Source: Sphingorhabdus sp. 109 | Lineage (GTDB): Bacteria; Pseudomonadota; Alphaproteobacteria; Sphingomonadales; Sphingomonadaceae | DNA length: 64,000 bases | Reading direction: 5' to 3' | Assembly (NCBI RefSeq): GCF_902506555.1 | Contig: NZ_LR732707.1 | Span: 1-64,000, forward strand | In this document: positions 1-8,138 of the stretch, in pieces | How positions within the stretch are numbered: the first letter of the stretch is position 1 | Layout of the letters: every line of letters starts with the position of its first letter | The notes under the pieces: model-generated | Database searches by the model: none | What the model was told of the DNA's origin: nothing | The model's input: the letters and a program-made list of their open reading frames with translations, nothing else | Position numbers and translations under genes: made by a program

Positions 1-352
1 GTCCACGCCGATTGTCGAACGGGCGGGGCCGGGCGGGATGGGGCGCTATTTGCATCGCCGGGCCATCACCGGAACGGTGCCGGATCGGGTGGCGTGGAAA
101 CGTTCGAAATATATGGGAGAACGCCAGGCTCCCCATATTCACGATACCAGCGATATTGTCGAGAATATGAAGCGGGTCGATGCCGATCTGCATCCGATGC
201 TGGCGGATATGATCGATCACGAGAAATGGCGGACAAAGATCGAGCGGATCGAGTCAGGCGGTTGTAATGAAATGGAAGGCATCCAGGTCAGGCGGCAGAC
301 AAACTCCCTGAAATGGCTAAACATCTGGCTGCACGGTCTATCGGTTGCCTAG
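1..352 (+). CDS. Asparagine synthetase-like protein, C-terminal fragment (probable lasso-peptide cyclase)
   Basis: The frame is open from base 2, so this is the 3' end of a gene that starts outside the window; about 116 residues are visible. The run RRAITGTVPDRVAWKRSKY resembles the C-terminal part of the AsnB synthetase domain, where a basic stretch follows the G-x-(L/V)-P-x-x-(V/I) motif. The tail, with NSLKWLNIWLHG, resembles the last helix of asparagine-synthetase homologues that close the macrolactam in lasso peptides. That assignment leans on the neighbours: an ATP-grasp, a sulfotransferase and an HprK-like kinase lie just downstream. The catalytic ATP-binding part is missing from the window, so an ordinary AsnB paralogue cannot be excluded. 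Its stop overlaps the next start, which suggests translational coupling. Confidence 0.6.
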   Translation, partial: STPIVERAGPGGMGRYLHRRAITGTVPDRVAWKRSKYMGERQAPHIHDTSDIVENMKRVDADLHPMLADMIDHEKWRTKIERIESGGCNEMEGIQVRRQTNSLKWLNIWLHGLSVA

Positions 353-1580
353 CGGATGGGCAAAACTGTGCGGCGTGCTTCGCCGGGAACTGTGGCGGCG
401 CAATATACCGCACGGGATGATCAGCTGGCGCTATCTGTTTGCAAGCAGCCCGCAATTGGCAGCGCACAGGGAAATATTCTGGACGGCATTGCCGGGTCTG
501 CCAAAACCACTCTATCTGATTCTGGAAATAATATTGTGGCTGAAATGGGCCACTTTGTGCGGCTGGTTGGCGCTGTTCCGGGTGCTGCGCCGATATGGTG
601 GCCTGGTTCGGGACGAACGCGGTATTCCGGTATACCGTCAGTTTTTCCGGCTCGTCCGTCTCAGCATCGGAGCCTGCATGCCGCCCGCCGATGTTTATCG
701 CTTCGGGCTTGTCGAACACCCCGGAGGCTTGTGGAATTATGTCAGCGATCGCCATATCGCCGCTTTTCACCGGTGGCGGAACAGTCGCCAGCCGATATCG
801 TCGCACGAATATTCGCGGCTGGGAAACAAGGCTGTCACGACGGGCATCCTGCTGTCACGCGGGATACCGATGGCGCCGATCCTGGCGACCGCTTCGAGCA
901 CCGCAAGCTTGGATTTTCTCGATGCCTTGAATACGCATCGCCACCTGTTCTGCAAAAGCAGGTCGGGCAATCGCGGTCTCGGGGCTTTTGAATGTTGGCA
1001 AACCGAGCAGACGATTGAAGGCCGGATGTTCGAGGGAGAGGCGCTGCCGGACCAGCAATCGGTAATAGCGGCGTGGGAATCCTTGCTGGAACGCGATCAT
1101 GCTCTGGTGCAGCCGGCGCTGCAAAATCATCCGCAGCTTGCCCCGCTGGTGCCGGACGGGCGTGCAATCACCGTCCGCTGCATCACCTTTCGAGACGGAC
1201 GGGATATCGCGATTTTGTGCGCGTCACTGGAAATCCCGGCCGAGCGCCGGCCGTCGGATCGCCCCGATACCTATGTCATCTTGCCCGTCGACGCCGACAG
1301 CGGACTGGTGCAGCCGCTGGCTGGAAATTTACCGTTGCCGGAGCCAGTGCGGCAGAGTCAGCGGGATATGCTGAAAGCTATCGGTGGCCCGCGGCCGCTG
1401 CCTGATTGGCAAGCTTTGATTGGCCACAGTCTGTCGGCCCATGGCGCTTTTCCCGAGTTCTGGGCGATCGCGTGGGACTGGGTGCTGACCCCTGACGGGC
1501 CAATATTGCTCGAGGGGAATACTGGCTTCGGCGGCAGTCTGCCGCAATCATTGACCGGCGGGTTTCTGGCGCAGCTCTAG
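345..1580 (+). CDS. Sugar-transfer-associated ATP-grasp protein
   Basis: A protein of up to 411 aa resembling the ATPgrasp_ST family (PF14397): a lysine-bearing KSRSGNRGLGAFE segment in the middle, a hydrophobic beta-rich core, and a C-terminal LLEGNTGFGGS motif typical of the metal-binding end of this group. Such proteins are presumed to use ATP to join a carboxylate to an amine or similar acceptor, usually in surface-polymer or peptide-tailoring loci; the substrate here is unknown. The TTG at 345 overlaps the upstream stop by 8 bases, consistent with coupling. An in-frame ATG at 417 is an alternative start that would remove 24 residues. It converges on the sulfotransferase, separated by about 40 bases. 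Confidence 0.6.
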   Translation: MPSGWAKLCGVLRRELWRRNIPHGMISWRYLFASSPQLAAHREIFWTALPGLPKPLYLILEIILWLKWATLCGWLALFRVLRRYGGLVRDERGIPVYRQFFRLVRLSIGACMPPADVYRFGLVEHPGGLWNYVSDRHIAAFHRWRNSRQPISSHEYSRLGNKAVTTGILLSRGIPMAPILATASSTASLDFLDALNTHRHLFCKSRSGNRGLGAFECWQTEQTIEGRMFEGEALPDQQSVIAAWESLLERDHALVQPALQNHPQLAPLVPDGRAITVRCITFRDGRDIAILCASLEIPAERRPSDRPDTYVILPVDADSGLVQPLAGNLPLPEPVRQSQRDMLKAIGGPRPLPDWQALIGHSLSAHGAFPEFWAIAWDWVLTPDGPILLEGNTGFGGSLPQSLTGGFLAQL

Positions 1581-1619
1581 GCGGATGGATCGCCGGACCG
1601 CGCGACCCTATGCCCGGAG

Positions 1620-2474
1620 TTATTGCGGGACACCGCTCTGATCAAGATAGTTGAACCGCCGCATCACCGGTCCGTGGTCGGCGATAATCCTGGCGATCTG
1701 TTCCTCGTTCAGTTCGTTGCGCCAGCCGCCGGCCTTGCCTTGCCTGAAGAAGGAAGGAGTATTGGCCGGCTTTTCCTTGAACCCGTCTGTTTTCTCCTGT
1801 TCCTGCAAGCGATCGAAACGGCTGAAATGAAGAGCTTTTTCGACCCGCGGGCGGTCATGCGGCAATTCCAGAAAGCGTGCTGCCCGGGTGAAGGTGGCCA
1901 GGCTGTCGCCGAGCATGTCTTCATAGCGCAGAATCTCCAGATTGAGCCCGGGGGCGTCGACCCAGCTGAGCACATGGTCGGACCAGCTGAGCAATTTCTG
2001 CCGGACCTGATTGTTCAGCTTTCTTTCCGATTTGACAAAGCTCATGTCCGGCGAAGCCATCCGTTCGATCGCCTTGTCGACGCTGCACTGTAAATGATTG
2101 GCAAAGGACGAGGCCAGATCAAGCGGATTGCGGACAAAATAGACCGCGCCGCGGGTCGCCTTGCTGCTGACCAAAGGCTCTCCCGAGGGCAGGAACGTAT
2201 AGGCATCGTGGATCTTGTGATATTCCAGATCGGGTGACTGCAGGCTCCATTCATATACAGCAGGCCGCAAGGCATCGATATCGTCGTGCCGCAGGTCGGC
2301 CGTATCAAAGCCGAGAACTTCGTCCAGCCAGCTGCGGCCGCTGGCAATCGACCCGGTATGCAGTTCGTTGATGTCGACCGGCGCATCGCCATCTTGTTGC
2401 AGGTTCTGCAGAAACGCACGGAACCATGTGTTGCCGGATTTGGGATAGGAGGACAGCCAGTATATCGCGCCCAC
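1620..2474 (-). CDS. Sulfotransferase (PAPS-dependent)
   Basis: A 284-aa cytosolic sulfotransferase-fold protein. The PAPS 5'-phosphosulfate loop is PKSGNTW at residues 11-17. The conserved Lys-x-His step is KIH near residues 87-89, and the 3'-phosphate loop is the VRNPLDLASSF segment (Arg115, Ser122-123). It should move a sulfate group from PAPS to a hydroxyl or amine acceptor. Only 2 bases separate it from the upstream kinase gene on the same strand, so the two are surely co-transcribed. Together with the adjacent asparagine-synthetase homologue this suggests modification of a ribosomal peptide, but the acceptor is inferred from context only. Confidence 0.85.
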   Translation of the reverse strand: MGAIYWLSSYPKSGNTWFRAFLQNLQQDGDAPVDINELHTGSIASGRSWLDEVLGFDTADLRHDDIDALRPAVYEWSLQSPDLEYHKIHDAYTFLPSGEPLVSSKATRGAVYFVRNPLDLASSFANHLQCSVDKAIERMASPDMSFVKSERKLNNQVRQKLLSWSDHVLSWVDAPGLNLEILRYEDMLGDSLATFTRAARFLELPHDRPRVEKALHFSRFDRLQEQEKTDGFKEKPANTPSFFRQGKAGGWRNELNEEQIARIIADHGPVMRRFNYLDQSGVPQ

Positions 2475-2476
2475 GT

Positions 2477-3379
2477 TCAGACGCTTTCGGACAGGTCAGC
2501 CAGAATATGATCGACCAGCTGATCGATTTCAAAACCCTGGCGCGGGCGCAAGATCCGGGTAATCGCCGTTTGCCCGGCGAGTTTCCCGCAAAGCTTAAGA
2601 TGATCCGACCGCAAATCCATGCTGTCGAGAAATTTCTGGCGGTACGTGTTTGCGTGCAGCGCCGGGAATTTTTGCAAGCCCTTAATGGGGGTGGAGGAAA
2701 ACCCCTTTTCGTCATCGCTGCGCAAAATATAGATATGCTTTACGGGCAGCGGCTTGGGCACAAATTTTTCGGTAATCGGTAGATTGAATTTTTCCATATC
2801 CGGACGGATCCGGCTGAGGGACGTCGTGTCGATTTCCAGCTTGTCGGCCGCATCCTGCCACAGCTTGATCCGGGGAAAGCCGGGGATGGCATGACAGTCA
2901 TTGCCGATTGGAACCACATCATCGGCAAGCAGGTTATAGCCCCGCTGCATGAATGCGGCAGCGAGCGTAGATTTTCCCGCGCCCGAATGGCCGACACAGA
3001 TGATGCAGCCGTCGCCAATCTGTACGGCATTGCCGTGCAGAACCAGATAGCCCCGCTGGAATAGAAGCGCGCCCAGCGCCGAGCCGAGCATGAATACCCG
3101 AACGCTGTCCTCATCAATCCCCGGTGCCGGATCGTAAAGAATGGTATTACCATTGCTGACCAGAAAACGGGCCACATCCGGAATGTGCAATTGCAGGGCA
3201 GTGGGGGAAACCCACAAGAAGGGACCGACCTGTTCGGCGCCGTCCAGTCCATCCGGATCGACTGCGCCTTGCGCGATGCGGACATCAATCGCTGTCGGCC
3301 GATCGGGCAAGGCGACCATTTCGGATAAGGGCATTTCGCTATCGATCGCGAGATTGTAGCAATTGTAGAAATAGTTCAT
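2477..3379 (-). CDS. HprK-like serine kinase (possible RiPP-tailoring kinase)
   Basis: A 300-aa protein related to the C-terminal kinase domain of HPr kinase/phosphorylase. It has a P-loop GHSGAGKST at residues 130-138, an upstream LHGNAV motif (114-119) and a downstream LLADDVVPI segment (about 152-160), all characteristic of HprK homologues. True HprK regulates PTS transport, but standalone homologues with this architecture occur in lasso-peptide clusters of Sphingomonadales and Bacillales, where they phosphorylate the C-terminal residue of the peptide. Its pairing with the sulfotransferase supports a tailoring role over PTS regulation. It is the first gene of this leftward unit; its promoter must lie in 3380-3750. 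Confidence 0.75.
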   Translation of the reverse strand: MNYFYNCYNLAIDSEMPLSEMVALPDRPTAIDVRIAQGAVDPDGLDGAEQVGPFLWVSPTALQLHIPDVARFLVSNGNTILYDPAPGIDEDSVRVFMLGSALGALLFQRGYLVLHGNAVQIGDGCIICVGHSGAGKSTLAAAFMQRGYNLLADDVVPIGNDCHAIPGFPRIKLWQDAADKLEIDTTSLSRIRPDMEKFNLPITEKFVPKPLPVKHIYILRSDDEKGFSSTPIKGLQKFPALHANTYRQKFLDSMDLRSDHLKLCGKLAGQTAITRILRPRQGFEIDQLVDHILADLSESV

Positions 3380-3542
3380 CTATGTCTGTATCTTTATGTA
3401 ATTGGGGGTAAAAAGACGGTTCGCTGATCCTCAAGTCCCTAACGGTTTGGCGCGAGCAATCAAGTTTGTACATCTTCATCCGCACGATTTCGAAAGAGGA
3501 GCTTCAGAGAATCCCGGTCGATCTCGCGTCGAGGAGGGAGAC

Positions 3543-3659
3543 ATGGCAGAATATGTGCAGACATTTCCTGCATTTACGGGCCGGCAGGCCGATCGCAAAG
3601 TCTCTCGTTTGAGAAGTCCGGGTTCGCGACATTTTCTGCTCCCGGTTCATGACCAGTAA
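3543..3659 (+). CDS. Possible 38-aa small ORF with strong Shine-Dalgarno
   Basis: An ATG at 3543 is preceded by GAGGAGGGAG at 3531-3540, one of the best ribosome-binding sites in the window, and opens a 38-residue frame to a TAA at 3657. The product starts MAEYVQTFPAFTG and is basic and otherwise featureless: no signal peptide, no membrane segment. Third-position GC is only about half, well below the surrounding genes, so coding pressure is weak. It does not look like a lasso precursor. It may be a leader peptide, an unrelated small protein or chance. Confidence 0.25.
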   Translation: MAEYVQTFPAFTGRQADRKVSRLRSPGSRHFLLPVHDQ

Positions 3660-3713
3660 ATTAATGAGAATCACTTGCAATAGCAATAGGAAGCTGTAAT
3701 TGGCCTTTTGTCG

Positions 3714-3730
3714 ATGCGAATGATTCGCAT
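3714..3730. promoter_or_regulatory. Fur-type operator upstream of exbB
   Basis: ATGCGAATGATTCGCAT is a perfect 17-base inverted repeat around a single central base. Its inner part has the 7-1-7 geometry of Fur boxes (TGCGAAT-G-ATTCGCA). It sits just upstream of the exbB start and heads an iron-uptake gene block, which supports iron-dependent repression. The regulator identity is inferred. Confidence 0.65.
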
Positions 3731-3766
3731 GAGACATAACAGCTGGCGAAAGTGGTCAAGAGACTT

Positions 3767-4522
3767 ATGGGACATGTTCTGAAATCCGTTGCAATTGCAG
3801 TGTTGCTGGCACCGGCGGCAGCTGCTGCCGCTTCCCCCTCGACAATCCCTGTCGAACTGAGCGTAGGCGGCATGTTCGCTCAGGCGGACTGGATCGTGAA
3901 GCTCGTTATCATCGGCCTGATCATCGCCTCGCTGGTCAGCTGGACGATATTCATTGCCAAGCTTTCGGAATTGCGCAAGGCAATGGCTGCGGAAAGGGTC
4001 GTGCACAGGCAGGTCGCAAGCTTGCGTTCGCTGGAAGACGCCAACAGCGATCCGGCACTGTCCCAAACGGTTCTGGTTCAGGAAGCGGCAACCGAACTCG
4101 CCCTGTCTGCCGATGCCTTGCAGGACGGCGACGGTGTCAAAGAGCGTATTGTCTCCCGCTTCGAGCGCTATGAAGCGGCTCTGTCCCGGAAGATGACACG
4201 TGGCGTCAATATTCTGGCAACCATCGGCGCGACGGCTCCCTTTGTCGGACTGTTCGGCACGGTCTGGGGCATCATGAACAGCTTCATCGGCATCGCCGAG
4301 AAGCAGACCACCAATCTCGCGGTAGTGGCGCCCGGCATTGCAGAAGCCTTGCTTGCGACGGCGCTCGGTCTCGTTGCCGCCATTCCTGCCGTTGTCATGT
4401 ACAATCATTTCTCCCGCCAGATCTCTGCCTATCGCGCGCTTGTTTCGGACACGGCCGCTGCCATTTTGCGGCTGGTATCGCGCGATCTCAGCCGCGGTAC
4501 GGTGAAGATCAAGAAGGATTGA
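3767..4522 (+). CDS. exbB: ExbB/MotA-type proton channel protein
   Basis: Inner-membrane proton channel subunit that, with ExbD, energises TonB. The sequence shows an N-terminal signal-like hydrophobic stretch ending in an Ala-rich run, then a transmembrane helix (WIVKLVIIGLIIASLVSW), a cytoplasmic region, and two closely spaced C-terminal helices around GATAPFVGLFGTVWGIM and EALLATALGLVAAIPAV, the family signature. Chosen start is the ATG at 3767; a GTG at 3752 would add five residues. It is first in an exbB-exbD-tonB unit with a 4-base gap to exbD, directly behind a Fur-type palindrome. Confidence 0.92.
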   Translation: MGHVLKSVAIAVLLAPAAAAAASPSTIPVELSVGGMFAQADWIVKLVIIGLIIASLVSWTIFIAKLSELRKAMAAERVVHRQVASLRSLEDANSDPALSQTVLVQEAATELALSADALQDGDGVKERIVSRFERYEAALSRKMTRGVNILATIGATAPFVGLFGTVWGIMNSFIGIAEKQTTNLAVVAPGIAEALLATALGLVAAIPAVVMYNHFSRQISAYRALVSDTAAAILRLVSRDLSRGTVKIKKD

Positions 4523-4526
4523 TGCG

Positions 4527-4952
4527 ATGTCGATCCGGCTTAACGACAATAGCGATGACCTCCCGGTAAATCACGACATCAACGTCACGCCGTTCATCGA
4601 CGTGATGCTGGTATTGCTGATCATCTTCATGGTGGCTGCGCCGCTGGCGACGGTCGACGTGAAGGTCGATCTGCCGGTCTCAACCGCCAATGCGGCGCCC
4701 AAGCCCGACAAGCCGGTTTTTCTCTCGATCCAGGCCGATGGCAATCTTCTGGTCAATGAAACACCGGTTTCCGAAGCCGGTCTGGGGGCGGCAATCGAAA
4801 CCGCCACCCGGTCCGACAGAGAGCAACGCATTTTTCTGCGCGCTGACAAGAGCATCACCTATGACACGATCATGGGCGCGATGAATTCCTTGCGTTCTGC
4901 TGGTTATCTGCACGTTGCTCTGGTGGGCGCAGAATCGGGTTCGGGCAAATGA
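4527..4952 (+). CDS. exbD: ExbD biopolymer transport protein
   Basis: A 141-aa partner of ExbB. It has a short cytoplasmic N-terminus, one transmembrane helix (residues about 23-43) that begins with the conserved NVTPFIDVMLVLLIIFM motif containing the proton-carrying Asp, and a periplasmic ExbD domain. Its end overlaps the tonB start by 4 bases (ATGA), so translation of the three genes is probably coupled. Length and motif match the family throughout. Confidence 0.93.
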   Translation: MSIRLNDNSDDLPVNHDINVTPFIDVMLVLLIIFMVAAPLATVDVKVDLPVSTANAAPKPDKPVFLSIQADGNLLVNETPVSEAGLGAAIETATRSDREQRIFLRADKSITYDTIMGAMNSLRSAGYLHVALVGAESGSGK

Positions 4953-5695
4953 CGATGGTGACGCTCAGTACAGACGAAAAACGTCGTTGGGTGGTCGCCG
5001 CTGCCATGGCTGTGGCCGCTCATGCCTTTCTCGGGTTGGCGGCCATGGCGTGGAAGGCTCCGCACGACCGCCCCATCCCTGAACCGGTGGTCCTCGTGGA
5101 GCTTCCCCCTGCGAGTGCGAGCGAGGCCATGTCTGAGCCGACGCCCGCATCGCAGCCGGAATATATCCCGCCGCAGCAGGCCCTGCCGTTCGAGGTCCCG
5201 CCGGCGCGCGCACCGTTGCCGGATGACGCGGTCCTGTTGCCACCCGAGCCAAAGCAGAGCCCGACCCCCGTCAGGCCGGTCCAGCAGGCCGCCATCACCC
5301 CGGTTGCAGTCGCGACGCCCGCCCGAAGCGAGGCGCCACCGGTTGCCGCAGCCAGATCCGCTCCCAGCGACAGCGTCGGCAACAGCCCGAAGGCCAGGAA
5401 AGAGCGGGCCAATTATTATGCAATGGTCAGCGCGCATCTGAACCAGCGCAAGCAATATCCCACCGAAGCCCGCAAGGCCCGGCAGCAAGGCGTGGTCAAG
5501 GTCCGCTTCACGGTCGATCGCACCGGCAATATTTTCAATGTGTCGATCACCGGATCCAGCGGCCATGATATTCTGGATCAGGCCACTCTGGCGCTTATGC
5601 AGCGCGTCGCGCCTTTGCCGGCAATGCCCGAATCCATGCAGCGGGACAAAGTGACGATCTCGCTGCCGATTGATTATTCCCTCCGAACTCGTTGA
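4949..5695 (+). CDS. tonB: Energy transducer TonB
   Basis: A 248-aa protein with an N-terminal inner-membrane anchor (around VAAAMAVAAHAFLGLAAMA), a long Pro/Ala-rich periplasm-spanning linker (about residues 35-130) and a C-terminal TonB domain beginning near the RKQYPTEARK segment. The VKVRFTVDRTGNIFNVSI strand motif is typical of TonB_C. It transmits the ExbBD proton-driven motion to the TonB box of outer-membrane receptors, most obviously the one encoded 18 bases downstream. Confidence 0.92.
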   Translation: MTMVTLSTDEKRRWVVAAAMAVAAHAFLGLAAMAWKAPHDRPIPEPVVLVELPPASASEAMSEPTPASQPEYIPPQQALPFEVPPARAPLPDDAVLLPPEPKQSPTPVRPVQQAAITPVAVATPARSEAPPVAAARSAPSDSVGNSPKARKERANYYAMVSAHLNQRKQYPTEARKARQQGVVKVRFTVDRTGNIFNVSITGSSGHDILDQATLALMQRVAPLPAMPESMQRDKVTISLPIDYSLRTR

Positions 5696-5713
5696 AATAA
5701 AGGAAGATTCACG

Positions 5714-8077
5714 ATGAACAAAGACATGTCCCAAATGCAGAGGCCGACAAGCCTGCGGCGCTCGAGCTTCAGCAAGCGCAGTGCGGTTGTTGCGCTTGGC
5801 TTGACCACGGCGCTGTCGACCGCGCCGGCCCTGGCGCAGGATGCCGAACCGGAAGAAGTGGAGCTGGAAACGCTCCAGATCGAGGATAATGCCGCTGACG
5901 TGAATCCCTACACCCAGAAGGGTGCCCCCTATAAAGCACGCGTCTCGGGCGATCTGCGCCGGGTGAAGCCGCTGTCGGAAACGCCGGCAACGATCACCGT
6001 GCTTACCGAAAGCCAGCTCGACGAGCAGGGCGCGACCAATTTGCGCGATATTCTCGATAACCAGCCCGGTGTCACCGTCGGTACCGGTGAAAACGGCAAT
6101 GCCTTTGGCGACCGTTACATCATCCGCGGTCACGAAGCGCGCAGCGACGTTTTTGTCGACGGTTTGCGCGACCCCGGCATGACGACCCGCGAAACCTTTG
6201 CGGTCGAGCAGATTGAAATCACCAAGGGCCCAAGTTCTTCCTTCGCCGGTCGCGGCTCGACCGGCGGCGCGGTGAACTCGATCACCAAGCAGGCCAGCAC
6301 CGACTATAATTTCAACCGCATCGACCTGGGTATCGGCACCGACGATTTCTATCGTGTCACCCTCGACAGCAACTGGGCGCTGAGCGACGATATCGCGCTG
6401 CGAGCCAATCTGCTGTACGGCTATGACGAGGCGCCGAACCGCAATTTCTCCGATCGCGAGCGCATCGGTGCGGCAATTTCGGGTAGCTTCCGGCTGAACG
6501 ATACGGTGCGGGTGCTGCTCGACTATTATCATCTGGAAGCCGACGATACGCCGGACCTGGGCGGTTATGTGCCGCGGCCGACCGGCACCGGTCCGGACGA
6601 TGTAACCGTATATGGTCCGTGGGACGATGTGCCGAATTACACCCAGACCGGAGACTTTCTCAACACGAACGTCGACACGTTCACCGGCCGTATCTTCATT
6701 ACGCCGTTCGAGGGTTTCACGATCGTCAATTCCACTCGCTATGGCGAAACGTCCAACGGCTATGTGCTGACCGGGCTGCGAGGCGGAGCCTATGACGCCG
6801 ATACCGACACATTCGCGCCGGTTACGCTGAGCACCCACCAGGGCAATCAGGAGGTCGAATATTTTGTCAACCAGCTCAACATTCTTGGCGAGTTTGAAAC
6901 CGGCTCGATCGCGCACAGTCTGGTTGCCGGTGTCGAATATTCCGATCTCAAGGTCGCCAATGGCACCTATGACCTGACCAATAACGGAGCGACCAATTGT
7001 GTCACATCCGGACGCGGCGGATTGAGCCCATCCTATTGCATCACCGATGAAAACCGGGAGCTGATCGTCAGCGATATCCACAATATCGTGCAACGCGATA
7101 TCGCTTTCGGTTCCGTCGACAGCAACTGGCAGGTGGAAACAATGTCCGTCTATCTGATGGATACGGTCGACATCAATCCGTGGCTGTCCGTTCATGGCGG
7201 TGTTCGGGTCGATGCGTTTGACTATAACAATGACGTGGTTAGCCAAGGCACCGAAACCGGCTATCGCTATCACGACACATTGTGGAACGGCCATGCCGGT
7301 ATTGGTGTGAAGCCGATGGAAGAAGTCTACGTCTATTTCAACTGGGGGACGGCCAAGAATATCAATGGCGGTGAATCCGATCTGGGCGGAAACTGCGGCT
7401 ATGGCGGAATCTGCGTCGATGACGGAACGGGCATTGGTGACGGACGTCCGGAAAGCTCGACCAGCTATGAACTGGGTGTGAAAGCGGATCTGTTCGACGA
7501 TCATCTGATGCTCACCGCTGCGGCCTTCCAGATCACCAAGAGCGATGTGTTTGAATCGGCCGGCGACGATTATGCAGCGGGCGGAAGCCTGAATACCGGC
7601 GAGAACCGCGTACGTGGTATCGAACTGGGGCTGGTCGGTAATATTACGCCGAAACTGTCCGGTCAGGCGTCGGTAACCTTCATGGACTCGGAAATTACGG
7701 ACTCGAATGACGCCGACAAGATCGGTCGCCGCCTGAGCAATTTTGCCAACACCCAGGCCTCGGCACAGCTCCGCTATCAGGCGACAGAGGCCTTCGCCTT
7801 CGGCGGGACGGCAACCTACAAGGGGGAAATGTTTACCGGTCAGCCGGATGATGCGGCAAGCTATGACAGCACGCTGGAAGTCTATACCTACCGCGTTCCG
7901 GATTACTGGACCTTCGATGCGTTCGCCAGCTACAAGGTGAACGAAAATCTGTCGGCCCGGGTCAATATGACCAACCTCACTAACAAGGATTATTATCTTG
8001 CCGGTTATCGCAGCGGTCACTTCCTCTACAAGGGAGATGAACGGCGCGCGACGCTAACGCTTACCGGACGTTTCTGA
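5714..8077 (+). CDS. TonB-dependent siderophore receptor, Fiu-like (catecholate type)
   Basis: A 787-aa outer-membrane receptor. It has a signal peptide of about 42 residues (ALSTAPALAQ), a candidate TonB box in the acidic segment around residues 49-57, a plug domain with the VLTESQLDEQGATNLRDIL and GRGSTGGAVN signatures, and a 22-strand barrel ending in the terminal Phe of TLTGRF. The overall pattern, and linkage to a PiuC/YbiX dioxygenase, match the Fiu/PiuA group that imports ferric catecholates. A Shine-Dalgarno (AAAGGAAG) precedes the ATG. The exact ligand cannot be read from sequence. Confidence 0.88.
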   Translation: MNKDMSQMQRPTSLRRSSFSKRSAVVALGLTTALSTAPALAQDAEPEEVELETLQIEDNAADVNPYTQKGAPYKARVSGDLRRVKPLSETPATITVLTESQLDEQGATNLRDILDNQPGVTVGTGENGNAFGDRYIIRGHEARSDVFVDGLRDPGMTTRETFAVEQIEITKGPSSSFAGRGSTGGAVNSITKQASTDYNFNRIDLGIGTDDFYRVTLDSNWALSDDIALRANLLYGYDEAPNRNFSDRERIGAAISGSFRLNDTVRVLLDYYHLEADDTPDLGGYVPRPTGTGPDDVTVYGPWDDVPNYTQTGDFLNTNVDTFTGRIFITPFEGFTIVNSTRYGETSNGYVLTGLRGGAYDADTDTFAPVTLSTHQGNQEVEYFVNQLNILGEFETGSIAHSLVAGVEYSDLKVANGTYDLTNNGATNCVTSGRGGLSPSYCITDENRELIVSDIHNIVQRDIAFGSVDSNWQVETMSVYLMDTVDINPWLSVHGGVRVDAFDYNNDVVSQGTETGYRYHDTLWNGHAGIGVKPMEEVYVYFNWGTAKNINGGESDLGGNCGYGGICVDDGTGIGDGRPESSTSYELGVKADLFDDHLMLTAAAFQITKSDVFESAGDDYAAGGSLNTGENRVRGIELGLVGNITPKLSGQASVTFMDSEITDSNDADKIGRRLSNFANTQASAQLRYQATEAFAFGGTATYKGEMFTGQPDDAASYDSTLEVYTYRVPDYWTFDAFASYKVNENLSARVNMTNLTNKDYYLAGYRSGHFLYKGDERRATLTLTGRF

Positions 8078-8084
8078 TAGGAGA

Positions 8085-8115
8085 AAAGGGGGGCGGCGAT
8101 TCGTCGCCCCCCTTT
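8085..8115 (+). terminator. GC-rich hairpin after the receptor gene
   Basis: AAAGGGGGGCG (8085-8095) pairs perfectly with CGCCCCCCTTT (8105-8115) around a 9-base loop. Only three T residues follow, so it is probably a weak intrinsic terminator or mRNA-stabilising structure that lowers expression of the downstream piuC group relative to the receptor. Confidence 0.55.
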
Positions 8116-8138
8116 CAATCTAACTCACGGCTGGCCCC

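Larger units (their letters stand above)
3380..3751. other. Divergent intergenic region between kinase unit and exbB
   Basis: This 372-base stretch separates the leftward kinase/sulfotransferase unit from the rightward exbBD-tonB unit. The right third carries the Fur-like palindrome at 3714-3730 and a weaker related sequence near 3664-3685 (TGAGAATCACTTGCA). The middle carries a 38-codon frame with a strong Shine-Dalgarno, listed separately. The base composition is more AT-rich than the flanks. I see no convincing terminator or RNA gene here. Confidence 0.6.

Noticed and set aside
3543-3659. The 38-aa frame as the lasso-peptide precursor
   Set aside because: It lacks a convincing leader/core layout with a Thr at -2 and an acidic ring residue at core position 7-9 followed by a bulky tail, and it points away from the kinase operon.
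4904-8020. A 1038-codon open frame on the minus strand opposite tonB and the siderophore receptor
   Set aside because: It is antisense to genes with clear signal peptide, plug and barrel motifs, has low-complexity composition, and reflects GC-rich third positions in the real genes.
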